Shown here: positions 46,601-57,410 of the stretch, piece by piece | Layout: each line of letters starts with the position of its first letter | How positions within the stretch are numbered: position 1 is the first letter of the stretch | NCBI RefSeq assembly: GCF_023159225.1 | Contig: NC_063171.1 | Span: 34,193,378-34,257,377, forward strand | Source of the DNA: Perognathus longimembris pacificus | Taxonomy: Eukaryota > Chordata > Mammalia > Rodentia > Heteromyidae | Reading direction: 5' to 3' | Length of the DNA: 64,000 bases | Notes under the pieces: model-generated | Told to the model about the DNA's origin: nothing | Databases searched by the model: none | What the model saw: only the letters and a program-made list of their open reading frames with translations | Program-made: the position numbers and the translations under genes

Positions 46601-48120
46601 GCGAAATTTAACTCTTATTCTAATAAGACACATAAATGATAACAAATATTCATTTACTTACCATGGTGTTATATGTTCTCTATTTCTTCTATATTCACTT
46701 AGTTTTCTGGGATGGCTTTTGGAAAATTGTTTTCCTAGAAAATTATCCACTCTTGCATTACTTACAACTTCTCCAATTATAATAGTTATTTATCTTTGCC
46801 ATTGTTTACCTATTGTCTGTGTGTGTTCTTCTCTCACTACCTACCCAAAAATAATAATTTCACATTTCTTTCTTATTGCATTAGCTATTTTGTTATATTT
46901 TAAACCAATAGTTATGTAGTAGCTATTTTCATCCTTCTCTTTTATTAATTTTGCCATTATTCTTAGTATGTCCTTTCCTTTTCTCTCTTCATTAACTATA
47001 TTATTCAGATTCCTGAAAGTTGAGATGAGAAATCAAATTCATTTGCTTCCACTGCCCATTCTTGCTGACATGTATTTAATACGATATAGTTTCATCTGGT
47101 TTGCTTACCTGAATGGATTAAAGACTTATAGATTAATAAATATATCATTATTATTACATTTGCAATGTTTATGAGGCTGCAGTGTTTCCTCATTCAAGAA
47201 GGTTTTTGTGGGCTGGGGATATGGCCTAGTGGCAAGAGTGCCTGCTTCATATACATGAGGCCCTGGGTTCGATTCCCCAGCACCACATATACAGAAAATG
47301 GCCAGAAGTGGCGATGTGGCTCAAGTGGCAGAGTGCTAGCCTTGAGCGGGAAGAAGCCAGGGACAGTGCTCAGGCCCTGAGTCCAAGCCCCAGGACTGGC
47401 CAAAAAAAAAAAAAAAAAAAGAAGGTTTTTGTATACAAATAATGTTCAAATTGTTCATGCTTTATGTAAGTTATTGAGTTTTTTTAATAGTGATCTACTA
47501 TTTGGTGAATGTGTAAATTTTCATAAATGTCCAATACATATTAGGAAAAAGACATAAGAAAGATTGCTATCTATTAATTAGGTACAAATTCATGTGTTTT
47601 GTTTATTTGGTTGTGGCCTCTTTGTTCTTACCTTTATGTCTGTAGGATGACTTTCAGGCTAATAAAGTTGCATTACTTCTTGGCAATGTTTGTATTTGTC
47701 TGTCTCTTTGCATTTCCTGTGGCTTCTGCTTTAGGAAAAGGGCTGATGCACATAAAATTTTATCTTATCTTTGCTTCAGATTTTGGCCTTTGCCTTTGCA
47801 GCTCTCTTCCTTATGTTGTTTATTTCTCTTTTGTCTTGAGTTCTGACTTGTCAGGTAGCAAGATCACAAGCTCTTGCTTCAATTTGTTTGCAAGTGTTTG
47901 GCGCATGCTCAATAATTTTCAGGTTTCCTGCCCTACCTTATTCTAGGTGCATATGTGGTATAATGAACAGGATTGATTTTGCATTGTGATCAAAGTTGGA
48001 AGTGTTTGTTATTTAATCTGTGTATTAAATCCATTTACATTTGTTGGCATGGCCAGCATGCTTTATTTAGACTTTGTTGATTATTTTATAAGATACATTA
48101 GTTCCAATATATAACTGGTT
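46601..48120 (-). mobile_element. Probable continuation of the antisense LINE-1
   Basis: T-rich sequence with patches that recall antisense L1 (ttttggaaaattgttttcct, ttttattaattttgccatta, tgtattaaatccatttacat). The match is much weaker than in the preceding kilobase. No gene seen. Confidence 0.4.
47198..47432 (+). repeat. IDL-Geo SINE with perfect duplication
   Basis: The body begins at 47210 and ends in a poly(A) tail at 47420. TGGCCAG lies at 47299-47305 and CTGGCCA at 47396-47402. The 12-bp duplication gaaggtttttgt lies at 47198-47209 and 47421-47432. This is one of the best preserved copies and probably among the youngest. Confidence 0.93.
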
Positions 48121-48134
48121 GTCATATAAAGATG

Positions 48135-48262
48135 CTTCTTCTTCTTCTTCTTCTTCTTCTTCTTCTTCTTCTTCTTCTTCTTCTTCTTCTTCTTCTTCTT
48201 CTTTTTTTACTTAATTTATTTTATTTTATTTTTTTTCTCAAATTTTTATTATCAAACTGACG

Positions 48263-48294
<32 letters not shown>

Positions 48295-48397
48295 CTTCTT
48301 CTTCTTCTTCTTCTTCTTCCTTCTTCTTCTTCTTCTTCTTCTTCTTCTTCTTCTTCTTCTTCTTCTTCTTCTTCTTCTTCTTCTTCTTCTTCTTCTT
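48135..48397. repeat. GAA/TTC triplet array in two blocks
   Basis: CTT units run uninterrupted from 48135 to 48203 (about 23 units). After a 61-bp spacer they run from 48265 to 48397 (about 44 units, one extra C at 48320). The spacer includes tttttattatcaaactgacg, which resembles the antisense tip of the window's L1 3' end. The Lys-rich and Glu-rich minus frames are repeat artefacts. Confidence 0.95.
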
Positions 48398-50240
48398 GTG
48401 ATTCTCCTCCTCCTTTTTCCTTTTCCTCCTCCTCCTTCTGTTGCTCATTATCTTCTCTTCCATCTTCCTCACCTAACCCTTTAATCCAAAGCAAATTTTA
48501 GACCAACTCTGCCAATGATGGTTTCTTATTTTCCCAATTATCTATAGATGGAAACTTACGAAGTCCTTTACTTTTGTTATGTTGCAAGGGAAGCTATGGT
48601 GATTTTATTGCTTTCTGTGTTTACCTGCCTTTTCATTGTATTTATACATTTTTCACTAGGGTATGTGAAGAGATCCTAATTCAGGCCACTGCTGTTGTGC
48701 TAAGGACTTAAAAGCTTCTTTCTGACTTTTCTAAGAACTAAACAAGCTAATCTATGTGAAAATAATGATCACTCCTTATCCTTTAGTTGAAAAAAAACCA
48801 ATACAATTTGTTTTCTTGCCATTAGGAATAACACGTTTTTCTATCATCTGTCCACATTTTTACGTGGACAGATTCTATCTTGATAGGTAGAAAGGTGGAG
48901 GCAGTTGAGGGGAGAATGTTCTATTAGTGGACTTCACCCCAAAGAGCAAAGAAATGAAAGAGCTGCATTCAGAAGACAGATTGATGAAGCAGGAAATGCA
49001 TAGATTTATTGTACTTCTATTTAGCTTAAATGGGTAAAGTGGAATAGTCCTAGTTCAATGTACCATTATAGTAAAAAAAAAAAACCAAAAACCTAGGTTA
49101 AAAAGTCTTCATTAAAAATAAGAGCATTCGGATCTGGGGTGTGGCACAGTTATATAGTGATATAATGCTCTTGACTCTATCACATGGCTATTGAGTTGCC
49201 AGAATCTCTCATCTCTCTTTATCTCATATCTCCCACCCCATATATACATATGTGTGTATGTATGTATATATAAATGTGTATATGTATATATGTAAAAAAA
49301 TCACCATGGAAGATATATATTAGGTGTTGATAATAAGAGGAACTTATTTGTAATTGGATAGTTCCCTTCCTGTGTAGAGCCTCCTTACTTTCTGCATATA
49401 TCCCAGCTGCCTGGCAGTGTCAGCTGTAGAAAAGCATACCCAGCTGCTCCTTTGCTTTGTGACTTAATCAGGAATGGTTCTTCTTTCTTGGAAAAAAAAG
49501 GAATCCCCCCCACCCACCCACTATGCTCAGAGACATTCAGGCAGGAGCTCCTTTGAAATGAGAGGTTGTAATTATTATTATCAGTGGGTCCTGAGAGGGA
49601 GCTTGACAGAGAGGGTAGGCATGGCCAGTGACAAGGTACAGATTGCCTGTTATCTGATCGGGGAGGCTGGTGCTTGAGTTCATTTGGAGGAACAAAGCAG
49701 GTCTGTGCACTGGTCTTCTGAGCCAATAAACCCCAGCAGGGTGTGAAATGGTCTCAGGATGACCTAAGGCCAAATTTGTTATGAGAATGGGAGTTTTATA
49801 AATATCAGAGCAGCAGGGGTGGGGAAGTTGCTCTAATGGAATTAGTAGACATTATTGACAGGACCTGGCTCCGGAAGTATCCCCTCACTCCCCAGAGGAG
49901 GTATTTCTGAGTTAAGCCCCTTATTGAAGACTGAGAATGAGAGAAGAGAGGCAAGGAACTACAAAGGAAAGGTGGCCAGATCAAAACCCACGCTCTCAAT
50001 TTGTGCCTGGGTATATTACACCATGACTGAACATGAGCACAGAAGACCACAGAGGAAAACATCTCTGTTATTTCCTCTCTATAGATGAAGAAAAAGCCAC
50101 TGGCCCAGTAAGGTAATGAAAACCATAGCTATTATTGACCATTGTAATTTCCACAGCTTTGTGGATTATGTCATATTGGGAGCTTGGTGATTGCCAAAGA
50201 AAAGTGCCTATCATTAGCAACACTTGTGTTTGAGCCCCAT
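48398..50240. other. Unique sequence, no gene seen
   Basis: Begins with pyrimidine-rich TCC/TTCC decay of the triplet array (to about 48470). It then holds a perfect 10-bp hairpin at 48846-48873, a possible degraded ID at about 49133-49210, a TATG/TATA tract at 49232-49295, and a moderate-GC stretch at 49380-50060 with several short unrecognised frames. Confidence 0.45.
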
Positions 50241-50490
50241 CTTCACTACCTTTTTTTTTTTTTTTTTTTTTTTTTTTCCTTTGGCCAGTCCTGGGCCTTG
50301 GACTCAGGGCCTGAGCACTGTCCCTGGCTTCTTCCCGCTCAAGGCTAGCACTCTGCCACTTGAGCCACAGCACCGCTTCTGGCCGTTTTCTGTATATGTG
50401 GTGCTGGGGAATCGAACCTAGGGCCTCGTGTATATGAGGCAGGCACTCTTGCCACTAGGCTATATCCCCAGCCCCTTCACTACCTTTTTT
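50241..50490 (-). repeat. IDL-Geo SINE with long poly(A) and duplication
   Basis: The body spans about 50278-50474. The poly(A) appears as 27 T at 50251-50277. The 16-bp duplication cttcactacctttttt lies at 50241-50256 and 50475-50490. The long pure tail suggests a recent insertion. Confidence 0.93.
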
Positions 50491-50859
50491 GAGCTATGTG
50501 GTGATGGGAAAATCATTTGTTTACTTTCAGCCTGCTAGAGTTCCTCTCCCTCCTCCCACCTCCATGAACTGTAGACAGTAACCCCCACCTCTCCTCCCTC
50601 TTGAAGAGTCTGTACCCAAGATGAGTCTGGAAAAGGCATGTTTTAAGCTGCTGTCAAAGGCATTGGGAAAGGAGGTGGTAGGGAATAGAAATTTTTAGAA
50701 GAGGAAAACTCAGAAGCAAAGTCATGACTGGGAGGAAATGTAAGGCTGAAGGAGACAGAAGTCCCTGAAGCTCAGACCTCAGTACAGTAGAAGATCATTC
50801 TTTCTCTGTCAGTAGAAATAGAAGTGGCAGTAATGGGCACAATCTACAAATTGCACACC
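50491..50859. other. Unique sequence, no gene seen
   Basis: Moderate GC, no recognised element. Confidence 0.45.
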
Positions 50860-50974
50860 ATAGACCAGGTACTACGTGGCGAGTCTGCACTTATGAGCCT
50901 GTCTTCATCCCTATGATAACTTTAGCTGGCAGGTACTGAGGTCTTCAGTTTAGAGATGAGAACACTGAGCACAA
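50860..50974 (+). repeat. MIR relic
   Basis: The phrases accaggtactacgtggcgag, ggcaggtactgaggtcttca and gagatgagaacactgagcac resemble the MIR/L2 core. Confidence 0.5.
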
Positions 50975-51040
50975 AGAAGCTCAGGGACAGCGCCTAGGCC
51001 CTGAGTTCAAGCCTCACAACTGACAAAATAAAAAAAGAAT
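50975..51040 (+). repeat. 5'-truncated Geo monomer
   Basis: Only the 3' part of the Geo unit is present: gctcagggacagcgcctagg, ccctgagttcaagcctcaca, then actgacaaaataaaaaaaga. It starts abruptly next to MIR sequence. Confidence 0.7.
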
Positions 51041-51057
51041 CCAGTGTATATACTACA

Positions 51058-51200
51058 AAATTAAGAAGAGTGAGTGAAGAGAGAGGAGGGATGGGTGAGA
51101 ATGTTGAAAGGAGTGACATTGACCAAGTTGTATTATATTCATTTACTGCTTTGTTTAATGGCAATTCCTTTGAACAACGACCTAAAGATAATCATTTAAA
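51058..51200 (+). repeat. L1-type 3' UTR end, second family
   Basis: gatgggtgagaatgttgaaa, gtgacattgaccaagttgta, ttgtttaatggcaattcctt and acctaaagataatcattta correspond to 17160-17275. Confidence 0.65.
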
Positions 51201-51444
51201 ATCTGAACAGGGGCTGGGGATATAGCCTAGTGGCAAGAGTGCCTGCCTCGGATACACGAGGCCCTAGGTTCGATTCCCCAGCACCACATATACAGAAAAC
51301 GGCCAGAAGCAGCGCTCTGGCTCAAGTGGCAGAGTGCTAGCCTTGAGCGGGAAGAAGCCAGGGACAGTGCTCAGGCCCTGAGTCCAAGGCCCAGGACTGG
51401 CCAAAAAATAAAAAATAAAAATAAAAAAATAAAAATCTGAACAG
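51198..51444 (+). repeat. IDL-Geo SINE with (TAAAAA)n tail
   Basis: The body begins at 51211. The tail is a TAAAAA-type array at 51401-51434 rather than pure A. The 13-bp duplication aaaatctgaacag lies at 51198-51210 and 51432-51444. The Geo start has mutated to CGGCCAG here. Confidence 0.92.
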
Positions 51445-53327
51445 CACAATTACCTGTGGAATATTATGTAGTCATTAAAATAAAGCTTCTAAAACCCAGT
51501 GACATCTCGAAAAGTCTTATATTAAACTAAATAAAAATATATAAAATGATAGGTAGAAAAATTATGGACCAATTCGCCTCAAAAGTATCAAAGTCATTTA
51601 GATAAAGTAAATCTGAGAAAATCTCCTAATTAAAAGGGACATGAAGAAACACAACAATTAACTGTAACGTGGCATCCTGGATGGAATCTTGTCGTAGAGA
51701 ACAATACCAAAGGAAAAGAGCAAAGCAGCATTTCTGCCTGTGCAAATTCCCTTGTGTATGAAAGTTTAAATAACAATACCTGTCCATATATGTTTATACA
51801 ATGTGTATTTAAACTGATACATTTTTGAAATACCACATGTCTAAGTCTTCCAGGAAAAAAGAAAAGAACAAGGGAGGGTGGTTATTTAGAAAGCTAAGTG
51901 GATCTATTTGTTATAATATTCTACAGCAGAAGTTTGCCCCCTAGTGCTGGGTTAACCTAAAGGGCATGTAATGCACAGATTTAAGTGACCCGAGAGATAA
52001 ATGACCAGCATAATTTATTTTAAAAAGAAAAAGGTATTTCTCTAACTTATTGCACTGAGGCTGTATTTATATTCTGAATGAATTTGAGCCACAGGAAATT
52101 GTCAATATTTGACTTGTTTTTGTGTTTGAAAAATGTAACTGCACTTGGTTCAATCTTCTGTATTTGAGGAATGAGCAGCCTGATGTTTTACTGTTTGGGC
52201 ATCTCAAGGTCTCCATCTGGCTCTGCTGCCAGCCCATGTTTACTTCAGGCTCCTAATCGGTAGGCCCTCCACCTGAGCGGACAACCTTGCAGAAACACCT
52301 GAATGGTGTGGATGCTGACCTCTATCTTGCCAAATGCCACTTCTCACTCCAAACCAGCATCCTCTCTGATAAGACCTGGAGGGTGTGTGTTTTCAGGGGA
52401 AGGAGTGGTGGGACAGAGAGTTTGATTGCCTTCCTGCCTTGTAACAGCCCAAGTAAAAGCCGAGCAGATCTTGTGGAAAGTTTTTGACACATAGGAAAAT
52501 CTCCAGCCCTAGTCGGCTCCCTAGGAATTACTTTGTGCTTCGGGGGACCAGGCATTGTGATTTCCTAAGGGAACTGAAAATTTCAGTCAAGACAGAGGAA
52601 ATATTAGGGAGTGAGGGTCTGGAAAAAGTATTTAGTTTGTTAAAAGGCTCAGCGCCCTGAATTTGACCTGCATTGCAGAGTCCTTAGTAATAAAGCAGTA
52701 TTTTATCTCACTTCCTCCCTCCCCCCCCTTCCAATTCCTGATTTCTTTCTTTCTTTTTTATTTTTTTTTTTCTGGAGTAGCAGCCATAGAGCATGGGGTG
52801 AAAAGTCGCTGGAAGGACAAGTTGACAGATAGCATTTGGGTCGCTGGGTCACTGACAGGCGTCGTGATCTGGGCTCAGACAGAGCGATTTCCTCGGTGAT
52901 TTTAATCTTTCGTCTGTTCACACGTCATGCCACCTGGACATAATGCAGAGAAATCTGGAGGCTTAACAAACCCTTCCCCTTGCCCCCAAAAGCTTGCTTG
53001 GAAAAAAATAAAGAGAGGAAAAAGAGAGAGACTTAACCCTTTCCCTACTTTGCCCATGAAAAGCAGAAAAGCTGGGAGTGGGGCTGTCCCTGATGGCAAT
53101 TAACCAGCTCTGGGCTTTGTCTGAGCAAGAGGCCTTGTCTTTATGGAGACTGTAAATAATATAACAAGTTGCCCCTTTTACTGCCTTAGACATGTATAAG
53201 TGGCAGCTTTATCCTTTTTCGTTGACCTTCTGTCCAGGTTTTGATTTACTTTCAAATCTCTTGTCATAGATTCTTGAAAAACATTTATTTGGCTGCTTGT
53301 GGGAGGAGTGAGCAATGACTGGGAAAC
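51445..53327. other. Unique sequence, no gene seen
   Basis: About 51900-53200 has low repeat content and fairly balanced composition, unlike its flanks, so it is a candidate conserved non-coding region. No frame here (52287-52555, 52663-53193) is recognisable. Confidence 0.45.
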
Positions 53328-53391
53328 AGAGGGAGAGAGAGAGCAGGAGAGAGAGAGAAAGAGAGAGAGATTGAGAGAGAGAGAGAGAGAC
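53328..53391. repeat. (GA)n microsatellite
   Basis: GA units with occasional GC, AA and TT interruptions. The Ser-Leu minus frame across it is an artefact. Confidence 0.95.
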
Positions 53392-53764
53392 CACTACCCA
53401 TGAAAAGAAATATTCATATCTTTCCCCTGACTATGTCTAGATAGTCCTTTTCTCTTATTTCACCATAAGGTTCTGAGATGTTTCTGACCATGAGCAGTTA
53501 AGCATTTCAGAGAAATAAATGCTTTGGTTTAACCTGCTGGGATTATATGTAGAGTCCCTGCTCCTCAGCAGGGAGGGACAAAGTAGCCAAAGGGCTTCCA
53601 GAAGGATGTGACTTCACATACCTTCCCTTTGGACAGAGAGAAGTAAGAAGGTGTGAGCTCTCACCCTACACTATGTTCCTACCAGAATTCTTCAGAATTC
53701 TGCCATGGCTATTGCTGAGGTTTATCATGGCTGTCCACAGTGGACCTTTGGCCTTCACGTCTCT

Positions 53765-53821
53765 CAAAGTGCCTGTATGAGACCTGAGTTTACACCTCAG
53801 CACCAGAAAAAAAAAAAAAAG
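53765..53821 (+). repeat. 5'-truncated ID SINE
   Basis: The phrase tatgagacctgagtttacac, then ctcagcaccag and 14 A, is the 3' half of an ID monomer. Confidence 0.6.
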
Positions 53822-53870
53822 ACTATCTGAATAGGCTGTAGAAGAATAGCAGGGACTGATGTACTCAAGT

Positions 53871-54071
53871 AAAGAGGAGCAGGGGCTGGGAATATGGCCT
53901 AGTGGTAAAGTGCTCGCCTCGTACACATGAAAGCCCTGGGTTCGATTCCTCAGCACCACAATGTAGAAAAAGCCGGAAGTGGTGCTGTGGCTCAAGTGGC
54001 AGAGTGCTAGCCTTGAGAAGAAAGAGGCCAGGGACAGTGCTCAGGCCCTGAGTTCAGGCCCCAGGACTGGC

Positions 54072-54103
<32 letters not shown>

Positions 54104-54107
54104 GCAG
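53871..54107 (+). repeat. IDL-Geo SINE with perfect duplication
   Basis: The body begins at 53883. The poly(A) tail is about 27 A. The 12-bp duplication aaagaggagcag lies at 53871-53882 and 54096-54107. The left TGGCCAG has mutated to AGCCGGA. Confidence 0.93.
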
Positions 54108-54377
54108 ACATTCTTAAGAAAGGGGAAATGATTCCACAGAGCACAGACACTATGCCAGCAAGATTGGGAGAAGTGGAAGATGAACTCCTGATCTCTGGCA
54201 TTGATAAGTTAGTCTTTAATAGTGTGGCTCACCTACACAGGGAAAAGAAAAGCAAGAAAGGAAGTCATGATTGTGGCTTTCATGGCACGGCCTGTGCTAG
54301 TGATGTGCCATGATGTAATAGAGATCTATCTTTAATCACCAAATCTCCTCCTCCCTGTACTTCTACCTACCTAAGTT

Positions 54378-54379
<2 letters not shown>

Positions 54380-54427
<48 letters not shown>
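54380..54427. repeat. (TG)n microsatellite
   Basis: A perfect run of about 24 TG units, the longest pure dinucleotide tract of this kind in the window. Confidence 0.97.
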
Positions 54428-54428
<1 letters not shown>

Positions 54429-55999
54429 CGGGGAAGAGGCAGGAAGTTGAATGAAATTATGTATACAGTAGCTTGCAAACCTAACAAGTGTGATCTTAGA
54501 GATCCACAGCCCTTTGTAGCCATGAATTTGGAAGTGTATTCTATCTTTGTAACCATACTTGGGAGGTACTAACAGAAAGCTTAAATGAAAATATCTCCCT
54601 ACACTTGAAGTTGGCAAGTGGGGCTCGTGGAAATAAATGCTCCTGATGAGGATATTGGCCAAGTGGCCCTCCCTGGTCAGAGGAAAGCATTCTGTGAAAG
54701 CCGTGCAGCATGGGCTTGCCATACCTGAGCTCTCCCCAGTCCCGTTCATCAAAAGAAAACTACCATCATTTCCTCAGTCAAGTGACCTCAGCTTGCACAG
54801 GTGGTGGCCCTAGGTCTTGGCTTAATTCCAGTTTGGGTAATTCCACTCTGCTTCTCATCATTCTAGTTTTAGCTTTGGGAGCACTGTCCTTCTCTTCCTG
54901 TCCTCCCTTTGGAAATTACCACTGCCAGAAGAGAATAAATTTGAAGAGGGGGGAGGTGTTGGAGTGGATTTTTTCCCCTTGCTTTTTTAATGAGGATATT
55001 TTTCTTGTTAGACCAACTTCCAGATAGCTTACCTTTGGAATCTAGCCCCAGACCTTTCCTTACTAACCAGGTAAATTAGAGAATGATACATCATAATAGC
55101 TCTGTGGAAACCTGACCTCAGGGAAGACTGTGGAAAAGATTGCAAGTGGCCAACTAGATTGCATAGATGGGACATGGCCAGTAGGTTGTAAGACAGTGGA
55201 GTCATGAGAACTGGGGAACCCTTTCCTGATGGAAACTCACTACAGTTTTGAAAAGTAAAACATTTGTAGTGTTAACAAGACTCATTGACTCATTGGTTAA
55301 TTTGGTTTCTGGGTTGCCATCTTGCAATCACTAATAATCTAACCCTTGACTCTCACAAGCTACAAGTAAGTGCATATTTAGCCTGGAGAGAGAACTTAGC
55401 AAGCCAGCTGAGGGAAAATCTGCATATGGTCGTGTTCTCTTAGTCCAAGCTGTACTTATAATCCAGGTTACTTTCCCTGCCAAATATTTCAGAGTTGCAT
55501 TACTCTACCATTTTTCTTGGATAACTTCCTACCCTTCTTCACAATCTCTTATGCCAAAAAGATGCATTCTGGCTGCAGCAGATAGAACATGGGAACTTTG
55601 CATGAAAAAATATGGGCATAGTCCTGATTTTACTCCATATCCAACAAATCAACCAGAACTAGTTTTTTAAGTTTTGCTGTTTGTATATCAATGGACACTT
55701 TAACAGACTGGAGACTACTAGTCTAATTAAAATTAAAGTTTTAATGACATTTAAATTTTAAAATCCCTGCCCCAGAAGCATAGGAAGATCACTGTAGGAT
55801 ACTATTTATTTGAAATTAGAGTTGATACCTCCATTTATTAAGATGGTACTTTTTGCCACTGATATTTCCTTCCACCAAAAATGGAATACATTATACAATC
55901 AATACCCATTGAGAAATCAGATTCCTCTAAATCACATTAGTTCCTGTTAGAACTCTTTTAGTACTATTAGACATATGCATGTTGCAGGGTTTAGAGAGA
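54428..55999. other. Unique sequence, no gene seen
   Basis: Single-copy-looking DNA with an unrecognised frame at 54710-55027. No repeat family recognised. Confidence 0.5.
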
Positions 56000-56140
56000 T
56001 TTGGAATTAAAAGCATGCTCTGTCATTTTAAATCCCCCTGACCTGGATTCATCATTGTCAGGGATAAATTTACTAATCTGTGAAATGGGAAAATATAACT
56101 TATTCATGAGCACAACAGATTAAGTTATGGTGCAGGGTAC
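56000..56140 (+). repeat. MIR SINE
   Basis: The phrases catgctctgtcattttaaat, ttactaatctgtgaaatggg and caacagattaagttatgg follow the MIR layout. Confidence 0.6.
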
Positions 56141-57039
56141 ACAGTAAACAATAACATATATCAAATTTTCAGTTCTCTTCCTCAGCTTTCTCTTTTCCTT
56201 CTTCAAGTCTTGCATGACCTCTAAGCTTACTCTAGAAGTTCTAATATCTACTTTTTAAAAAAGATGTTTTCTAAACATTTATTTTTTTAGCAGAAAGAGG
56301 TAAATAATGTTGTTTTTTTATCATGGGCCTGGTTAATGAAGGCATTTTCTACAGGCTTCTCATGATTGTGACTCCTGATGGTCCCTGAACTAGAAGAATG
56401 AATTCAAGAAGAATAAAGGCCTTGTCATACTTGGAAGTCTAAGAACATGATGTACTCAAGGGTTTGAAGATGCTCATATTCCAAATGAATGACAGGTGAA
56501 AAAAACTCTTACCTGCCTTCTCCACAAAGGGAAAATTTTGAGTGACAGCTTTGTCCTCATAATTCAACATTTAGTGAATTTCCCCCAAAAAAATTCATCT
56601 GAAAGCATGTGGAGACGTGGTTCAAATATAACAGCTTGAATCATGAATGCTGGGGCTCAACCAAGTGGCAGGGTAGAAGTTGAGTAAGGTTAAGTAGGAA
56701 GGCCATTAAGGTAAGGATCTCTTATATTATCTCTGCATCTCAGTTATTTCTTCACCTCAATTCTTGGGGAATACTCAAACTTTTCCTTCCACGATAGTCA
56801 TCCATGCTTGGTCTAAACATATTTGGTCTTTATCCAGGGATAGGGCCCATTGTGTCTTTGGATAGTAAAGAAAGCTCCTTATTGAGGATTTGCTCTCTAA
56901 TTGGGTTTTGAACAATCCCAGTCATAACAATGCCAGTGGGATTTACAGTGTACCATAAGTTCAAGCCCTGAGGAAACTCTTGGTAGATGGGGCCATGTAA
57001 AGTCAAAAAATTCTATAACTTGAATACTTTCCAGTTCAA
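56141..57039. other. Unique sequence, no gene seen
   Basis: No recognised element or frame. Confidence 0.5.
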
Positions 57040-57410
57040 TTGCATTATTTGAAAAATAAAAGATCCATAGAAGTCAAATTGATTACTTAAAGTAAAAGTC
57101 AGCAAACTATGACTCATAAATAAAGTTTGGCTAGCTGCCTCTTTTTGTAAATAAGGTTTTATTGAAATGCACCAATGGCACTAACTCATTTACATATCAT
57201 CTCTGCTTGCTTTTGTCCTATAAAAGCAGAGTAGAATAGTTGCAGCAGGAACCACATGACCTTCAAAGCCTAAAATGTTTTCCATCTCATGCTTTATGGG
57301 AAAAAAATTGCTGACTCTTGATAAAAAACCAGTCAATAAGCAGCAAAGCCAGGAGTGGAATTAAAGTTTTCTGAAACCTGATCCAATAGCCTATCTCTTG
57401 TTCCATACCA
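57040..57410 (+). repeat. MIR-type SINE split by a hAT element
   Basis: Before the hAT copy: ccatagaagtcaaattgatt and acttaaag. After it: ccagtcaataagcagcaaag, ccaggagtggaattaaag and cctgatccaatagcctatct. Joined in order these follow the MIR/MIR3 core and 3' region, so the MIR is the older element. Confidence 0.6.
57093..57320. mobile_element. hAT-Charlie-type nonautonomous transposon
   Basis: The ends gtcagcaaactatgact and aattgctgactcttg are imperfect inverted repeats. The interior tttttgtaaataaggtttta and gcagagtagaatagttgcag matches the family also present at 3303-3497. The flanking 8-bp duplication is not clear. Confidence 0.78.

Noticed and set aside
48135..48397. Regular short repeats that might suggest a CRISPR array
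   Set aside because: The units are 3 bp with no spacers of CRISPR length, and the genome is eukaryotic.
48221..48494. Lys-rich and Glu-rich minus-strand frames
   Set aside because: They are direct translations of the GAA/TTC array.
49133..49210. Possible degraded ID monomer (ggatctggggtgtggcacag)
   Set aside because: Only the first part fits. The B box and tail are missing, so it is mentioned in the unique stretch and not called separately.
54363..54752. Minus-strand frame of 129 residues with a His-Thr run
   Set aside because: The His-Thr run is the (TG)n microsatellite, and the rest is unrecognised.
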